A stretch of DNA of 64,000 bases from Allomuricauda sp. ARW1Y1 (lineage in GTDB: Bacteria; Bacteroidota; Bacteroidia; Flavobacteriales; Flavobacteriaceae): NCBI RefSeq assembly GCF_013407935.1, contig NZ_JACBZU010000006.1, forward strand, positions 62,001-126,000. Reading direction: 5' to 3'. Shown one piece after another: positions 1-8,352 of the stretch. The stretch's first letter is position 1. Each line of letters begins with the position of its first letter. Below the pieces are notes generated by a model, which had not been told where the DNA came from, ran no database searches, and saw nothing but the letters and a program-made list of their open reading frames with translations. Position numbers and translations under genes: made by a program.

Positions 1-2332
1 TTTCCACCACTTCGGGCTCAAACCTGAACTCGATGTTATGCTGACCTGCTGGAACCTTCATGCCGCGAAGGGCATAATCCACGCGATAATGCTCCTGTGG
101 CGCACCATCTATAAACGCTTGCCAACCCGAAGGATAATGCATTTCGGAAAAGACCGCAAAACCATCATTTGGGTTGTTGGTGGCATAGGTAATATTGTTC
201 GGGCGATAATCCACCAAATCGATACGGGCAGAAGAATCCACTGAATACCGAAGTTTGGTCAATTCGGGATATTCCGAAGTATTCACCACGGCCTGCGTTT
301 TGGAATTGAAATCTTTTAGCTTCAGAATTTCTTCGTTGGCGGAAGAAACCGGTATCAATTGGTCCACAAACCATGCATTGCCGTTGGCATCGGGGTTAAC
401 AGCGGGATAGCTGTTTCCCTCCTCATCTTGCTGAATGATGTATTTGACGTTCAGCATGTTCAACACCTGAAGGTTGTTCTGATACAAATGATACTCGAAC
501 AAATTTTGCAGCGCCCTTGGTTTGGCGGCATGATAGCCTCCAATGGATTTATGGAAATAGGATGTACGCGCCCCATTAATACCTTCTTGTGGGTCGAACA
601 CCCGGTAAATGGAATCGTCCTGCTGGATCATTTGGTCGATTTGATTGGCCTGGAATGGTTGGTTGACCTGTCGCTGGCGTACAAAATCCCCCTCATTCAC
701 ATACCTCAGGTCCACACCTACCAAATCAAAAAGAATCAAGGCGCCCAAGGCAAAAACCAGTATATTTTTATTGATTTTATCTTTGATAAAGAACCAAAGT
801 ACCGCCGCGGCCAATGCCACATAAATAATGGAACGGATGGTGTCGTTGATGTATACCGCTTCGCGATCCCGCTGGATCATGGTCATCAATTCGTCGCCAA
901 AGTATCCGCGATAGGTTTCATCACGGAGTCCTTCAAAATCAAAGAAACCTTTGAGCAAGAAAATCAGAATACCAAGTCCCAAGGAAATAAAGAAGCTCAG
1001 TTTTAAAGCTTTTAGCTTTTCTTTTTTATCAACGGAAGATTTGAACAACTCGCGAATCCCCAAAATTCCCAAAACGGGCAAACAAAGTTCCAATACCACT
1101 TGAATCGAAGAAACCGCCCTGAATTTATTGTACAACGGGAAATAGTCAATCATAAAATTGGTGAGCAACGGAAAATTTTTACCCCAGGAAAGTAATAGCG
1201 ATAAAATGGCGCCTGTCAACAACCACCATTTCTTTTTACCATCCACCAAGAAAGCACCCAAAACAAATAGGAAAAATACAATGGCACCCACATAGGCCGG
1301 TGCTGCCACGATGGGCTGGTCGCCCCAATACAAGGGCAGTCCACTGGAAAATTCCAGTGCTTTAGAAGGTGATAGCCCTTGGTCGGTCAAATACTCATAT
1401 GCCTTGGAATCACGCCCTAAATTCTCATTGCCCGACCCGCCGAACAAGCGAGGGGCAAACAAATTGAGCGACTCGGCGATTCCATAGCTGTATTGGGTAA
1501 TGTATTCGTAATCCAACCCGGTGGACACGGCTTTTTCGCTCCCATCCGGATTAATGGTGAGTTCCGATGTGCCCCGAGTACTCCAATCGGCATATTCTTT
1601 GGTTGCCATCAGACTGGTCGCATTCGTGAAAATGGATAGGGCCACGGCCAGTATCAAAATGCCCACGGAGACAAAAAAGTGCTTTAATTCCTTTTCCTTG
1701 ATGGCATAAATCAGATAAACAAGGCCCATTACCAACACCAAAAGCATAAAATAATAGGTCATTTGGTAGTGGTTGGCACTGATTTCCAATGCCATGGCCA
1801 AGGCCGTCAAAATAAAACCGAGGATATATTTTTTTCGGAAAACGAGGACAATCCCCCCTAAAACCATCGGAATATAGCCCAGTGCATGTGCCTTGGCATT
1901 ATGGCCCACTCCAAGAATAATGATCAAGTAGGTGGAAAAACCAAAGGCTACGGCACCCAAAGCTGCCAATCGAAAATCGACCTTCAAGCACAACAATAGG
2001 ATATAGAAACCAATCAAATAGAGAAAAAGATAGTCAGCAGGCCGTGGCAAAAACCGAATCAAGCGGTCCAGTTCCTTGATGTAATTATGTGGATAATTGG
2101 CACCCAGTTGATAGGTGGGCATACCGCCAAAGGCACTATTGGTCCAATAGGACTCCTCCCCTGTCAAATCCTTGTACGCATCCCGTTCTTGGGCCATACC
2201 CTTATATTGGGCAATATCGGACTGAAAAATGGCTTTTCCCTGCAAAACCGGATAAAAATAGACCAGTGAGGCAAGGATGAACAAAGCGATAACACAAATG
2301 TGGGTGATAATGGCTTTTGGAGAAAGAGTCAT
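1..2332 (-). CDS. YfhO-family multi-pass membrane protein (3' end cut by window edge)
   Basis: The frame is open from an ATG at 2332 to the window edge, giving about 777 codons of an incomplete protein. It starts with a hydrophobic segment ending in a VYFYPVLQG-like motif and then carries about a dozen membrane segments, with a long extracytoplasmic part at the C-terminal side (around EGINGARTSYFHKSIGG and NAWFVD). This layout and these motifs are those of the YfhO family, GT-C-like membrane proteins linked to glycosyl or lipid-linked sugar transfer in other bacteria; the substrate here is unknown. The last residues seen (PSGWQAFIDG) suggest the true end lies shortly beyond the edge. It follows the DUF4834 gene by 24 bp on the same strand, so the two are probably co-transcribed. 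Confidence 0.85.
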   Translation of the reverse strand, partial: MTLSPKAIITHICVIALFILASLVYFYPVLQGKAIFQSDIAQYKGMAQERDAYKDLTGEESYWTNSAFGGMPTYQLGANYPHNYIKELDRLIRFLPRPADYLFLYLIGFYILLLCLKVDFRLAALGAVAFGFSTYLIIILGVGHNAKAHALGYIPMVLGGIVLVFRKKYILGFILTALAMALEISANHYQMTYYFMLLVLVMGLVYLIYAIKEKELKHFFVSVGILILAVALSIFTNATSLMATKEYADWSTRGTSELTINPDGSEKAVSTGLDYEYITQYSYGIAESLNLFAPRLFGGSGNENLGRDSKAYEYLTDQGLSPSKALEFSSGLPLYWGDQPIVAAPAYVGAIVFFLFVLGAFLVDGKKKWWLLTGAILSLLLSWGKNFPLLTNFMIDYFPLYNKFRAVSSIQVVLELCLPVLGILGIRELFKSSVDKKEKLKALKLSFFISLGLGILIFLLKGFFDFEGLRDETYRGYFGDELMTMIQRDREAVYINDTIRSIIYVALAAAVLWFFIKDKINKNILVFALGALILFDLVGVDLRYVNEGDFVRQRQVNQPFQANQIDQMIQQDDSIYRVFDPQEGINGARTSYFHKSIGGYHAAKPRALQNLFEYHLYQNNLQVLNMLNVKYIIQQDEEGNSYPAVNPDANGNAWFVDQLIPVSSANEEILKLKDFNSKTQAVVNTSEYPELTKLRYSVDSSARIDLVDYRPNNITYATNNPNDGFAVFSEMHYPSGWQAFIDGAPQEHYRVDYALRGMKVPAGQHNIEFRFEPEVVE

Positions 2333-2356
2333 GGATAGGTTTTGATTCGGCAAATA

Positions 2357-2617
2357 TTAATCAATTTCCTCAAAATCTATGTATTCTCCAACTTTTTTTG
2401 AGGAGTTGGAACGTCGGGGCGGTTTTTTGGAAATAATGGTCTCCCCTTCCTTAGGTTGCGCAGTATCAAAATCTTGTCGGTTCCCAAACTGCTCATTAAA
2501 GCGTTCGTTGGTCTTTTTTACCGCATAATTCAAGAGTTTTGGCGCCAACCACTTCAACAGGAATTTAAGCCCGTAGTATACTAATATGACAATTAAAATC
2601 GTTTGTAATAAAACCAT
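2357..2617 (-). CDS. DUF4834 family small membrane protein
   Basis: The product has 86 residues. The first 25 are a hydrophobic membrane anchor, followed by a basic amphipathic stretch with an RFNEQFG motif and a polar, acidic tail. This matches the DUF4834 family, widespread in Flavobacteriia and of unknown function. It starts at an ATG and lies 24 bp upstream of the YfhO-type gene on the same strand, so a shared envelope-related role is possible but unproven. Confidence 0.75.
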   Translation of the reverse strand: MVLLQTILIVILVYYGLKFLLKWLAPKLLNYAVKKTNERFNEQFGNRQDFDTAQPKEGETIISKKPPRRSNSSKKVGEYIDFEEID

Positions 2618-2704
2618 ATAACCTCAGTTATCGAATCAAAGTTACACTGTTAGTCCCTTAAACCCATCAAACGTATCTTAAAATAGTATTAAAAACCCAG
2701 TTAT

Positions 2705-3688
2705 ATGGACCTTTCCATGATCAAAAAGTCACTTTTTCTTTTCGTTCTGTTACCCACTTTTTTATCCGCCCAATATACCGATGTCATCAATTCCAACCGA
2801 CCCGGTAGGGCCGCCAGTGCCTATTCCGTTGGAAAAAACGTGATTCAGGCAGAGATTGGGATGCTCTATGAACAGCAGGACAATGCCGACCTTAACTCGG
2901 ATTCCAATATTTTTGGGGCCGATTACGCCTTTAGATACGGTTTGCTTTTTGAGGAACTGGAAGTGATCGCCGAAGGATCTTTTATTACCCAGAACATTAC
3001 ATACCCTGATTTTGGAATTGAGGGAAAACTGACCAATTTTTCCAGAAACCGCGTAGGACTGAAATATCTGGTATACGATCCTTATAAAAACCCCGAACGT
3101 AACAAGCCCAATTTATATAGCTGGAGGGCCAATAATCTATTCCAATGGAAAAACTTGATTCCTGCCGTTTCTGTTTACGGAGGGGCCAATTTTGTGGTAG
3201 GAGACAATCCCTTTTATCCCGGCGAGCCCACGGTTTCGTACCGAGGCGGCATTCAAACACAAAGTAGGCTTTCCCCAAGGGTGGTATTAATTTCCAACAT
3301 TGCGTACGACCGTATCACCACCGATTTCCCGGAATGGCGATACGCCCTATCGGTCACCCATGCTTTTCGGGACCCACGTTGGAGTGTTTTCTTTGAAGGG
3401 CAAGGTATTTCCGGAGAACGCTATTCGGATATCATTTTAAGAACAGGAGTAGCTCGTTTGATCAATCCCAATTTTCAGGCGGATTTTCATTTGGGTTCTG
3501 GCTTTAACAACGACCCTTCCCGCATTTTTGTGGTACTTGGTTTCTCCTATCGATTAGATTTCCATAAGGATGAAATGATTCCAGTTGTTGAGCAACAATC
3601 GGGCATGAACGGGAAGATTAAGAAGAACGCCAACAAGCGTAAATCCAGAAAGCGCAAAAAAAACCGCAACGGATCTATCGATTTTTAA
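2705..3688 (+). CDS. Outer-membrane transporter-like beta-barrel (phenol-degradation MetA-like family)
   Basis: The 327-residue product has an N-terminal signal peptide ending near LSAQ. The rest alternates in beta-barrel fashion: an N-terminal DVINSNRPGRAASAYSVGKNV segment, then repeated aromatic strands such as YRLDFHK near the end. This is the pattern of the 'transporter' family related to MetA-pathway outer-membrane proteins, usually of unknown substrate. The C-terminus is odd: the final ~25 residues are very rich in lysine and arginine after the last strand, so they probably lie in the periplasm or bind nucleic acid or polyanions. An in-frame ATG at 2717 gives a cleaner signal peptide and may be the real start. 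Confidence 0.75.
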   Translation: MDLSMIKKSLFLFVLLPTFLSAQYTDVINSNRPGRAASAYSVGKNVIQAEIGMLYEQQDNADLNSDSNIFGADYAFRYGLLFEELEVIAEGSFITQNITYPDFGIEGKLTNFSRNRVGLKYLVYDPYKNPERNKPNLYSWRANNLFQWKNLIPAVSVYGGANFVVGDNPFYPGEPTVSYRGGIQTQSRLSPRVVLISNIAYDRITTDFPEWRYALSVTHAFRDPRWSVFFEGQGISGERYSDIILRTGVARLINPNFQADFHLGSGFNNDPSRIFVVLGFSYRLDFHKDEMIPVVEQQSGMNGKIKKNANKRKSRKRKKNRNGSIDF

Positions 3689-3754
3689 GTTTTGTCACAA
3701 CTTCATTTTTCTACTGCAAGTAATATTCATAATATTGGGGATTAATTTGCAACT

Positions 3755-4873
3755 ATGGTTACCGTTCAGCAGGTTCAGTCCAAATCCGACCTTAAGCGCT
3801 TCGTAAAATTTCCGTTCAGCCTGTATAAAGGTTCCCCCTATTGGGTACCGCCCATCATCAAAGATGAGATGGCTTCCTTTGACAAAGATGTGAACCCGGT
3901 TTTTAAAACGGCCGAGGCCCAATTCTTTTTGGCCCTTAAAGATGGTAAGGTGGTTGGACGCGTAGCGGCTATCATTAATTGGTTGGAGGTAAAGGAACAG
4001 AGACTCAAAAAGATGCGCTTTGGATGGTTTGATTTTATTGATGACCTTGAAGTTTCCAAAGCCTTGTTGGACAAAGTCAAGGAAATTGGACAAGCCAATA
4101 ATTTGGAATTTATGGAAGGTCCTGTGGGCTTTTCCAATTTGGATAAGGTCGGCGTGCTCACAGAGGGTTTTGACCACATTGGTACCATGGTGACGTGGTA
4201 CAACCATCCCTATTACCAATCGCATTACGAACAGCATGGTTTTACCAAGGAAAAAGAATACCGGGAGAGCAAATTCCCTGCAGCCAATGCAGACCCAAAA
4301 CTGTTCGCCAAAGCCAATCTTTTGATCAAAAAGCGATATGGCCTCCGCGAAATGAACTTTGAAAAAAGCGCTGAAATTATGCCGTGGGTGGACAAGATGT
4401 TCGACCTATTCAACGAGACCTACGCCAAATTGTCCTCTTTCGTAAAGATTACCGATATCCAAAAGGAGTATTTTAAAAAGAAATACATCAGCTTCATCAA
4501 CCCGGAGTACATCAAATTTGTGGTAGATGCAGAAGATAATCTAGTGGCTTTTGCCATTGTGATGCCCTCTTTTTCCGAAGCCTTGCAAAAGGCCAACGGA
4601 AAGCTGTTCCCCTTTGGGATTTTTCACTTGCTCCACGCCCGAAAGCACAGTAAGGACGCTATTTTCTACTTGATCGGCATCCATCCTAAATACCAAAACA
4701 AAGGCGTTACCTCCATTATTTTTAATGAGTATTACCATGCTTTCAAAAAGCGCGGGGTGGTGAACTGTATCCGTACCCCGGAATTGGAGGACAATATCGC
4801 CATCCAACAAATGTGGAAGCACTTTGACCCCAAGGTCATTAAGCGTCGTAGGACGTATGTGAAGGATATTTAG
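3755..4873 (+). CDS. GNAT-fold acyltransferase-like protein (often annotated GTP cyclohydrolase or hypothetical)
   Basis: The protein has 372 residues, no signal peptide and no membrane segment. The N-terminal half (SLYKGSPYWVPPIIKDE, then FFLALKDGKVVGRVAAIIN) reads as a GNAT core with the usual beta-strand followed by a V-G-R motif. The C-terminal half contains a second GNAT-like motif, IGIHPKYQNKGVTSIIF, resembling the acetyl-CoA pyrophosphate-binding loop. It therefore looks like a double or extended GNAT protein, a conserved Bacteroidota family whose substrate is unknown. It is a single gene with no obvious operon partner. The family call is firm and the function is not. Confidence 0.65.
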   Translation: MVTVQQVQSKSDLKRFVKFPFSLYKGSPYWVPPIIKDEMASFDKDVNPVFKTAEAQFFLALKDGKVVGRVAAIINWLEVKEQRLKKMRFGWFDFIDDLEVSKALLDKVKEIGQANNLEFMEGPVGFSNLDKVGVLTEGFDHIGTMVTWYNHPYYQSHYEQHGFTKEKEYRESKFPAANADPKLFAKANLLIKKRYGLREMNFEKSAEIMPWVDKMFDLFNETYAKLSSFVKITDIQKEYFKKKYISFINPEYIKFVVDAEDNLVAFAIVMPSFSEALQKANGKLFPFGIFHLLHARKHSKDAIFYLIGIHPKYQNKGVTSIIFNEYYHAFKKRGVVNCIRTPELEDNIAIQQMWKHFDPKVIKRRRTYVKDI

Positions 4874-4974
4874 GAGCCAACCTACAAACCTTTAATGTTG
4901 AGCTTACGATTTTAGTGGGGTTTTAAACTCAAGGAAACCCTCGAAAGTTATCACTGCATAAGATTTGTCAAGCT

Positions 4975-6318
4975 CTAGCCCATTCTCGGAAATTCCCAAC
5001 CATTATGATATCGGGGCGTCAATAAGGCATCTGCTTCTGTATGGTTGAATCTATTGTTCGCGGCATCCCAAAACAAGCGTTCCCCTGTTTTGTAGGCGAT
5101 ATTGCCCAAATGGCTTACCATGGCGGCATCGTATCCCACTTTGATAGGAGCCTTTAAAATGGATACATCACGTTTTTTAACCGCTTCCAAAAAGTTTTGG
5201 GTATGAAGGTCAAAACCGTTCCCACCACCTGTTTGCAACGGGACAGCCTCAATTTTTGGTCCTAAATCTTGGTCCCAATTGGGACGGTCCCGCTCTGGAA
5301 TCACCTCCCAGCCACCACGGTCCACCACCAAGGTTCCATTATTCCCGATAAAGGCGATACCATGATTTCGTCCGTAATTTCCACCATCAATTCCAGTAGC
5401 ATGTTCCCATAACAGGGAAAATTCACCAAAATCGTACACCGTTTGCAGGGTATCGGGTGTTTCGGCTGCATCGTTGGGGTACGCAAACTTGCCTCCCATG
5501 GCCATTACGGATTTAGGGGCAGAGGCTTTCATCCCGAAAAGTGCGTAGTCAATCAAATGCACGCCCCAATCCGTCATTAAACCACCTGCATAATCCCAGA
5601 ACCATCTAAAGCTAAAATGAAACCTGTTTTTATTGAAAGGTCGGTTTTCGGCAGGTCCCAGCCACATATCATAATCCACACCACTGGGCACGGGACTGTT
5701 GGGCAACACGGGTACGGACTGCATCCAACCTTGATAAGCCCAAGTCTTCACCAAACGAATCTGTCCCAATTTTCCGGAATGCACGTAGTTAATGGCATCC
5801 ACAAAATGGGGTTCGCTACGTTGCCACTGCCCTATTTGAACCATCCGGTCGCTTCCTTGTACTTTAGCGAGCATGGCTTGGCTTTCCGCTACGGAGTTGG
5901 CAATCGGCTTTTCGCAATACACATCCTTGCCGGCATCAATGGCATCGATGAGCTGAAGACAGTGCCAATGATCTGGTGTACCGATAATAACGATATCGGT
6001 ATCCTCCAATAATTTTCTGTAATCCGAGTACCATTTAGGCTTTTTGATGCCTGCCTTTTCTAAATCCAAGGTTCTTTCCCGAAGTACATTTTCATCCACA
6101 TCGCAAAGGGCGACCACATCTACCTCACTATTTTTTAACAGGGAAGTCAAATCCGTAAAACCCATGCCCTTGCAACCGATCAAACCTACCTGTATTTTGT
6201 CGTTGGGACTTATGGTTTTTCGAATGGTGGCCAACAGCTCGGTGGGAAATACCATGGAGGCTCCCATTCCCGCTACGTACAATCCACTGCGTTTTACAAA
6301 TTGTCTTCGTGTTCCCAT
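4975..6318 (-). CDS. Tat-exported Gfo/Idh/MocA family oxidoreductase
   Basis: The product has 447 residues from the ATG at 6318, chosen over an upstream TTG because it places a twin-arginine signal (TRRQFVKRSG followed by a hydrophobic stretch) at the very N-terminus. After the signal comes a Rossmann NAD(P) domain with the family motif CEKPIANS and the dinucleotide-binding LIGCKGMG. The substrate-binding domain follows, with WFWDYAGGLMTDWGVHLID near the middle. Exported members act on sugars or sugar derivatives in the periplasm; the exact substrate is not readable. A terminator belonging to the upstream yajC operon lies between the genes, so it is probably transcribed separately. Confidence 0.88.
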   Translation of the reverse strand: MGTRRQFVKRSGLYVAGMGASMVFPTELLATIRKTISPNDKIQVGLIGCKGMGFTDLTSLLKNSEVDVVALCDVDENVLRERTLDLEKAGIKKPKWYSDYRKLLEDTDIVIIGTPDHWHCLQLIDAIDAGKDVYCEKPIANSVAESQAMLAKVQGSDRMVQIGQWQRSEPHFVDAINYVHSGKLGQIRLVKTWAYQGWMQSVPVLPNSPVPSGVDYDMWLGPAENRPFNKNRFHFSFRWFWDYAGGLMTDWGVHLIDYALFGMKASAPKSVMAMGGKFAYPNDAAETPDTLQTVYDFGEFSLLWEHATGIDGGNYGRNHGIAFIGNNGTLVVDRGGWEVIPERDRPNWDQDLGPKIEAVPLQTGGGNGFDLHTQNFLEAVKKRDVSILKAPIKVGYDAAMVSHLGNIAYKTGERLFWDAANNRFNHTEADALLTPRYHNGWEFPRMG

Positions 6319-6343
6319 CTTGTTCAAATTTGGGATAAGATAC

Positions 6344-6380
6344 AAAAAAACGTCCCTTGAAGTTATTGCTCCAAGGGACG
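6344..6380 (-). terminator. Rho-independent terminator after the nusB-DUF1573-yajC operon
   Basis: Two 9-base arms (CGTCCCTTG at 6351-6359 and CAAGGGACG at 6372-6380) form a perfect stem around a 12-base loop. On the minus strand the stem is followed by a run of seven T (A at 6344-6350). It lies just after the yajC stop codon and before the oxidoreductase gene. Confidence 0.75.
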
Positions 6381-6405
6381 CGAATTGATTTATTTCTAAA
6401 AACGC

Positions 6406-6696
6406 TTACTTCTTTGTCGTAGGGGCGTTCAACTTTTGGCTCATTTCCATGGAAATGGCAGAGCGGTCGAACTTTAAACGGCCGGCCATGGTTTCGATGA
6501 CACACGAAAAATCGTTGTCGTTCAATTCCACGATTTTGCCGTGAAGCCCACTTTTGGTGATGATTTTATCACCTTTTTTCAATTCTGAAGCGAATTTTTT
6601 CTCATCCTTCTGACGTTTGATCTGCGGGCGAATCATAAAGAAGTACGCCACGGCAAAAATCAAGATCAGCGGTAAAAATTGTCCTAGGTTTTCCAT
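6406..6696 (-). CDS. yajC: Preprotein translocase subunit YajC
   Basis: The 96-residue protein has one N-terminal membrane segment (about residues 6-22). The YajC signature FMIRPQIKRQKDEKKF follows, then GDKIITKSGLHGKIVEL, the small cytoplasmic beta domain. YajC associates with SecDF at the SecYEG translocon in the inner membrane. It is 13 bp downstream of the DUF1573 gene and, with nusB before that, forms an arrangement usual in Flavobacteriaceae. A terminator follows at 6344-6380. Confidence 0.95.
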   Translation of the reverse strand: MENLGQFLPLILIFAVAYFFMIRPQIKRQKDEKKFASELKKGDKIITKSGLHGKIVELNDNDFSCVIETMAGRLKFDRSAISMEMSQKLNAPTTKK

Positions 6697-6709
6697 TGAG
6701 GTCTTTTAG

Positions 6710-7186
6710 TTATTTTACAGGACCTGCTGGTGTAGCTCCTGGTGCTTGCACAAATGCCTTAATTCTCAAAAGTTCGGAACCTTTGGCAGTATTTGCGGTA
6801 ACGGTAATCGTTTTGGTAACCTGGTTTTGTCCAGAACCGTTGAATTTTACCAACAATTCTCCTTTTTCTCCTGGTGCAATGGGATCTTTTGGAGGATTCG
6901 GCACGGTGCATCCACAGCTACTTTTGGCATCGGTAATAATTAAAGGAGCGTTTCCTGTATTGGTAAAGGAGAAAACAGTTTCTTGCGCTTCACCTCTTTG
7001 GATGGTTCCAAAATCGTGCTCTACTCTATCAAAGGTCATTACGGGTACCATTTTGGCGGCCTCATCCCTGTTTACAGCACTTTCAACATTGTCAGCAACT
7101 ATCTTTTCAGATGCTTTGTCCTTGCATGATACCCCCATGATGGCGACTACCATGATCAAACTTAAAATTGTTGTTATTCTTTTCAT
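6710..7186 (-). CDS. DUF1573 domain lipoprotein
   Basis: There are 158 residues from the ATG at 7186; an upstream TTG would add seven residues ahead of the signal peptide and is unlikely. The N-terminus is a lipoprotein signal with a lipobox-like MGVSC. The mature part holds one DUF1573 Ig-like domain, recognised by EHDFGTIQRGEAQETVFSFTN and the SSCGCTVP motif. DUF1573 proteins are secreted Ig-like proteins common in Bacteroidota, without an assigned biochemical activity. The gene sits between nusB and yajC on the same strand with short gaps, so the three are likely co-transcribed. Confidence 0.88.
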   Translation of the reverse strand: MKRITTILSLIMVVAIMGVSCKDKASEKIVADNVESAVNRDEAAKMVPVMTFDRVEHDFGTIQRGEAQETVFSFTNTGNAPLIITDAKSSCGCTVPNPPKDPIAPGEKGELLVKFNGSGQNQVTKTITVTANTAKGSELLRIKAFVQAPGATPAGPVK

Positions 7187-7224
7187 GATTAAAATTTGTT
7201 TTCCCAAAATTACGGAATAATTGT

Positions 7225-8172
7225 TTATTGCAAACCCCTTCCTATTTTTTGAAGCCTTCCATCGGCTTTATACTCCTTTGCCAACTTGTCCAACACTCCA
7301 TTGATAAAGATACTGCTCTTGGGCGTGGAGTACTCCTTCGCTATCTCCAAATATTCGTTCAGGGTTACTTTTTCTGGAATTGAAGGGAAATTGAGCAGCT
7401 CGCAAATGGCCATCTTCAAAACGATGGAATCGATTTCGGCGATTCGGTCGTTGTCCCAATTGGGCGTTTTGCCCTCAATTTCCTTTTCCCATTTGGCATC
7501 ATTGAGCAAGGTCTTGGTCAACAGGTTATTGGCGAAATCCATATCCTGCTGGTCCTTGAGCAGGGCCGGCAAAAAGAAACGGTCTCCAGAATCGGGCTTG
7601 GCCTTTTTGAGGCGCTTTACCAAAAAGGTGTTCACAATGGGGAAATCATCCACCCAGGTCAATTTATCGTCCTCGAAGTAATCATAGATCTTTTCGTTCG
7701 GTGCAATGATTTCCTTAAAAAGTTGAATCACCATATCCCTGTCCTCCGCATAATCACTATCTGCAGTGGACATATACTCCTTGTAGATGTCACTGGAGAC
7801 CATGGCCTTATGGATAATCTTAACGTACTCGTCGTTCAAATACCAATTGTCCAACTTACGCTTGGAAAGTTCATCTTTCAACGCTTGATTGTTCACCAAT
7901 TGCAATAACAATCGGTTTTTGACGAATTTTTGTGGGTCGGGATATTTGTCCTCCTCCGTGGCCACGTACTTTTTGGAGGAGTGGCTGACATGTTTTTCGG
8001 CCAAACGGTGCAATTCCGCCAAAAGGCTTAAAATTAAAAGGTACAGTACATACATGTTTTCAATACTTACCCTTAGGAATTTTTCCTGTTTTTGCAAGGA
8101 GTCGTCCTTGGATTGCACCAATGCATAAATACATTGCATCACTTTTACCCTAATGTGCCTTCTGGTTAACAT
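7225..8172 (-). CDS. nusB: Transcription antitermination factor NusB (long Bacteroidota form)
   Basis: The protein has 315 residues, more than twice the size of enterobacterial NusB. The N-terminus MLTRRHIRVKVMQCIYAL is the typical NusB RNA-binding start, and the C-terminal third (ICELLNFPSIPEKVTLNEYLEIAKEYSTPKSSIFINGVLD) is the conserved NusB helical core. The extra middle part, rich in charged helices, is the usual insertion of Bacteroidota NusB. The protein binds boxA RNA with NusE (S10) to promote antitermination, mainly in rRNA operons. It heads an operon with DUF1573 and yajC and is divergent from the ABC exporter gene. Confidence 0.95.
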   Translation of the reverse strand: MLTRRHIRVKVMQCIYALVQSKDDSLQKQEKFLRVSIENMYVLYLLILSLLAELHRLAEKHVSHSSKKYVATEEDKYPDPQKFVKNRLLLQLVNNQALKDELSKRKLDNWYLNDEYVKIIHKAMVSSDIYKEYMSTADSDYAEDRDMVIQLFKEIIAPNEKIYDYFEDDKLTWVDDFPIVNTFLVKRLKKAKPDSGDRFFLPALLKDQQDMDFANNLLTKTLLNDAKWEKEIEGKTPNWDNDRIAEIDSIVLKMAICELLNFPSIPEKVTLNEYLEIAKEYSTPKSSIFINGVLDKLAKEYKADGRLQKIGRGLQ

Positions 8173-8296
8173 GTTTAAAGAACTTTTAAAGTCATTGTTT
8201 GGCTTTCACAGCGCAAAAGTAATCTTATATTTGATTCTTACCTACCAAACTTGCTTTCTTATCAGTTTTATAACGTTTACTTTGTTTGGTATGGTA

Positions 8297-8304
8297 TATA
8301 TTTG
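8297..8304 (+). promoter_or_regulatory. Candidate -7 box for the ABC exporter
   Basis: TATATTTG fits the Bacteroidota sigma-A -7 consensus TAnnTTTG and lies 49 bp before the chosen ATG. A second copy of the same octamer is at 8226-8233. No convincing TTTG -33 element is seen at the right spacing for either, so the assignment rests on the -7 box alone. Confidence 0.4.
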
Positions 8305-8352
8305 CGGGATTGTCGGCGTATATCGCAGCAAAAACCACCTTTTTCCCCTTTT

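Noticed and set aside
359..1006. Long open frame (215 codons) on the plus strand
   Set aside because: It lies entirely antisense to the YfhO-type gene, which has clear membrane-protein character and family motifs; the antisense product has none.
3695..4237. 180-codon open frame on the minus strand
   Set aside because: Antisense to the GNAT-like gene, with no protein character of its own.
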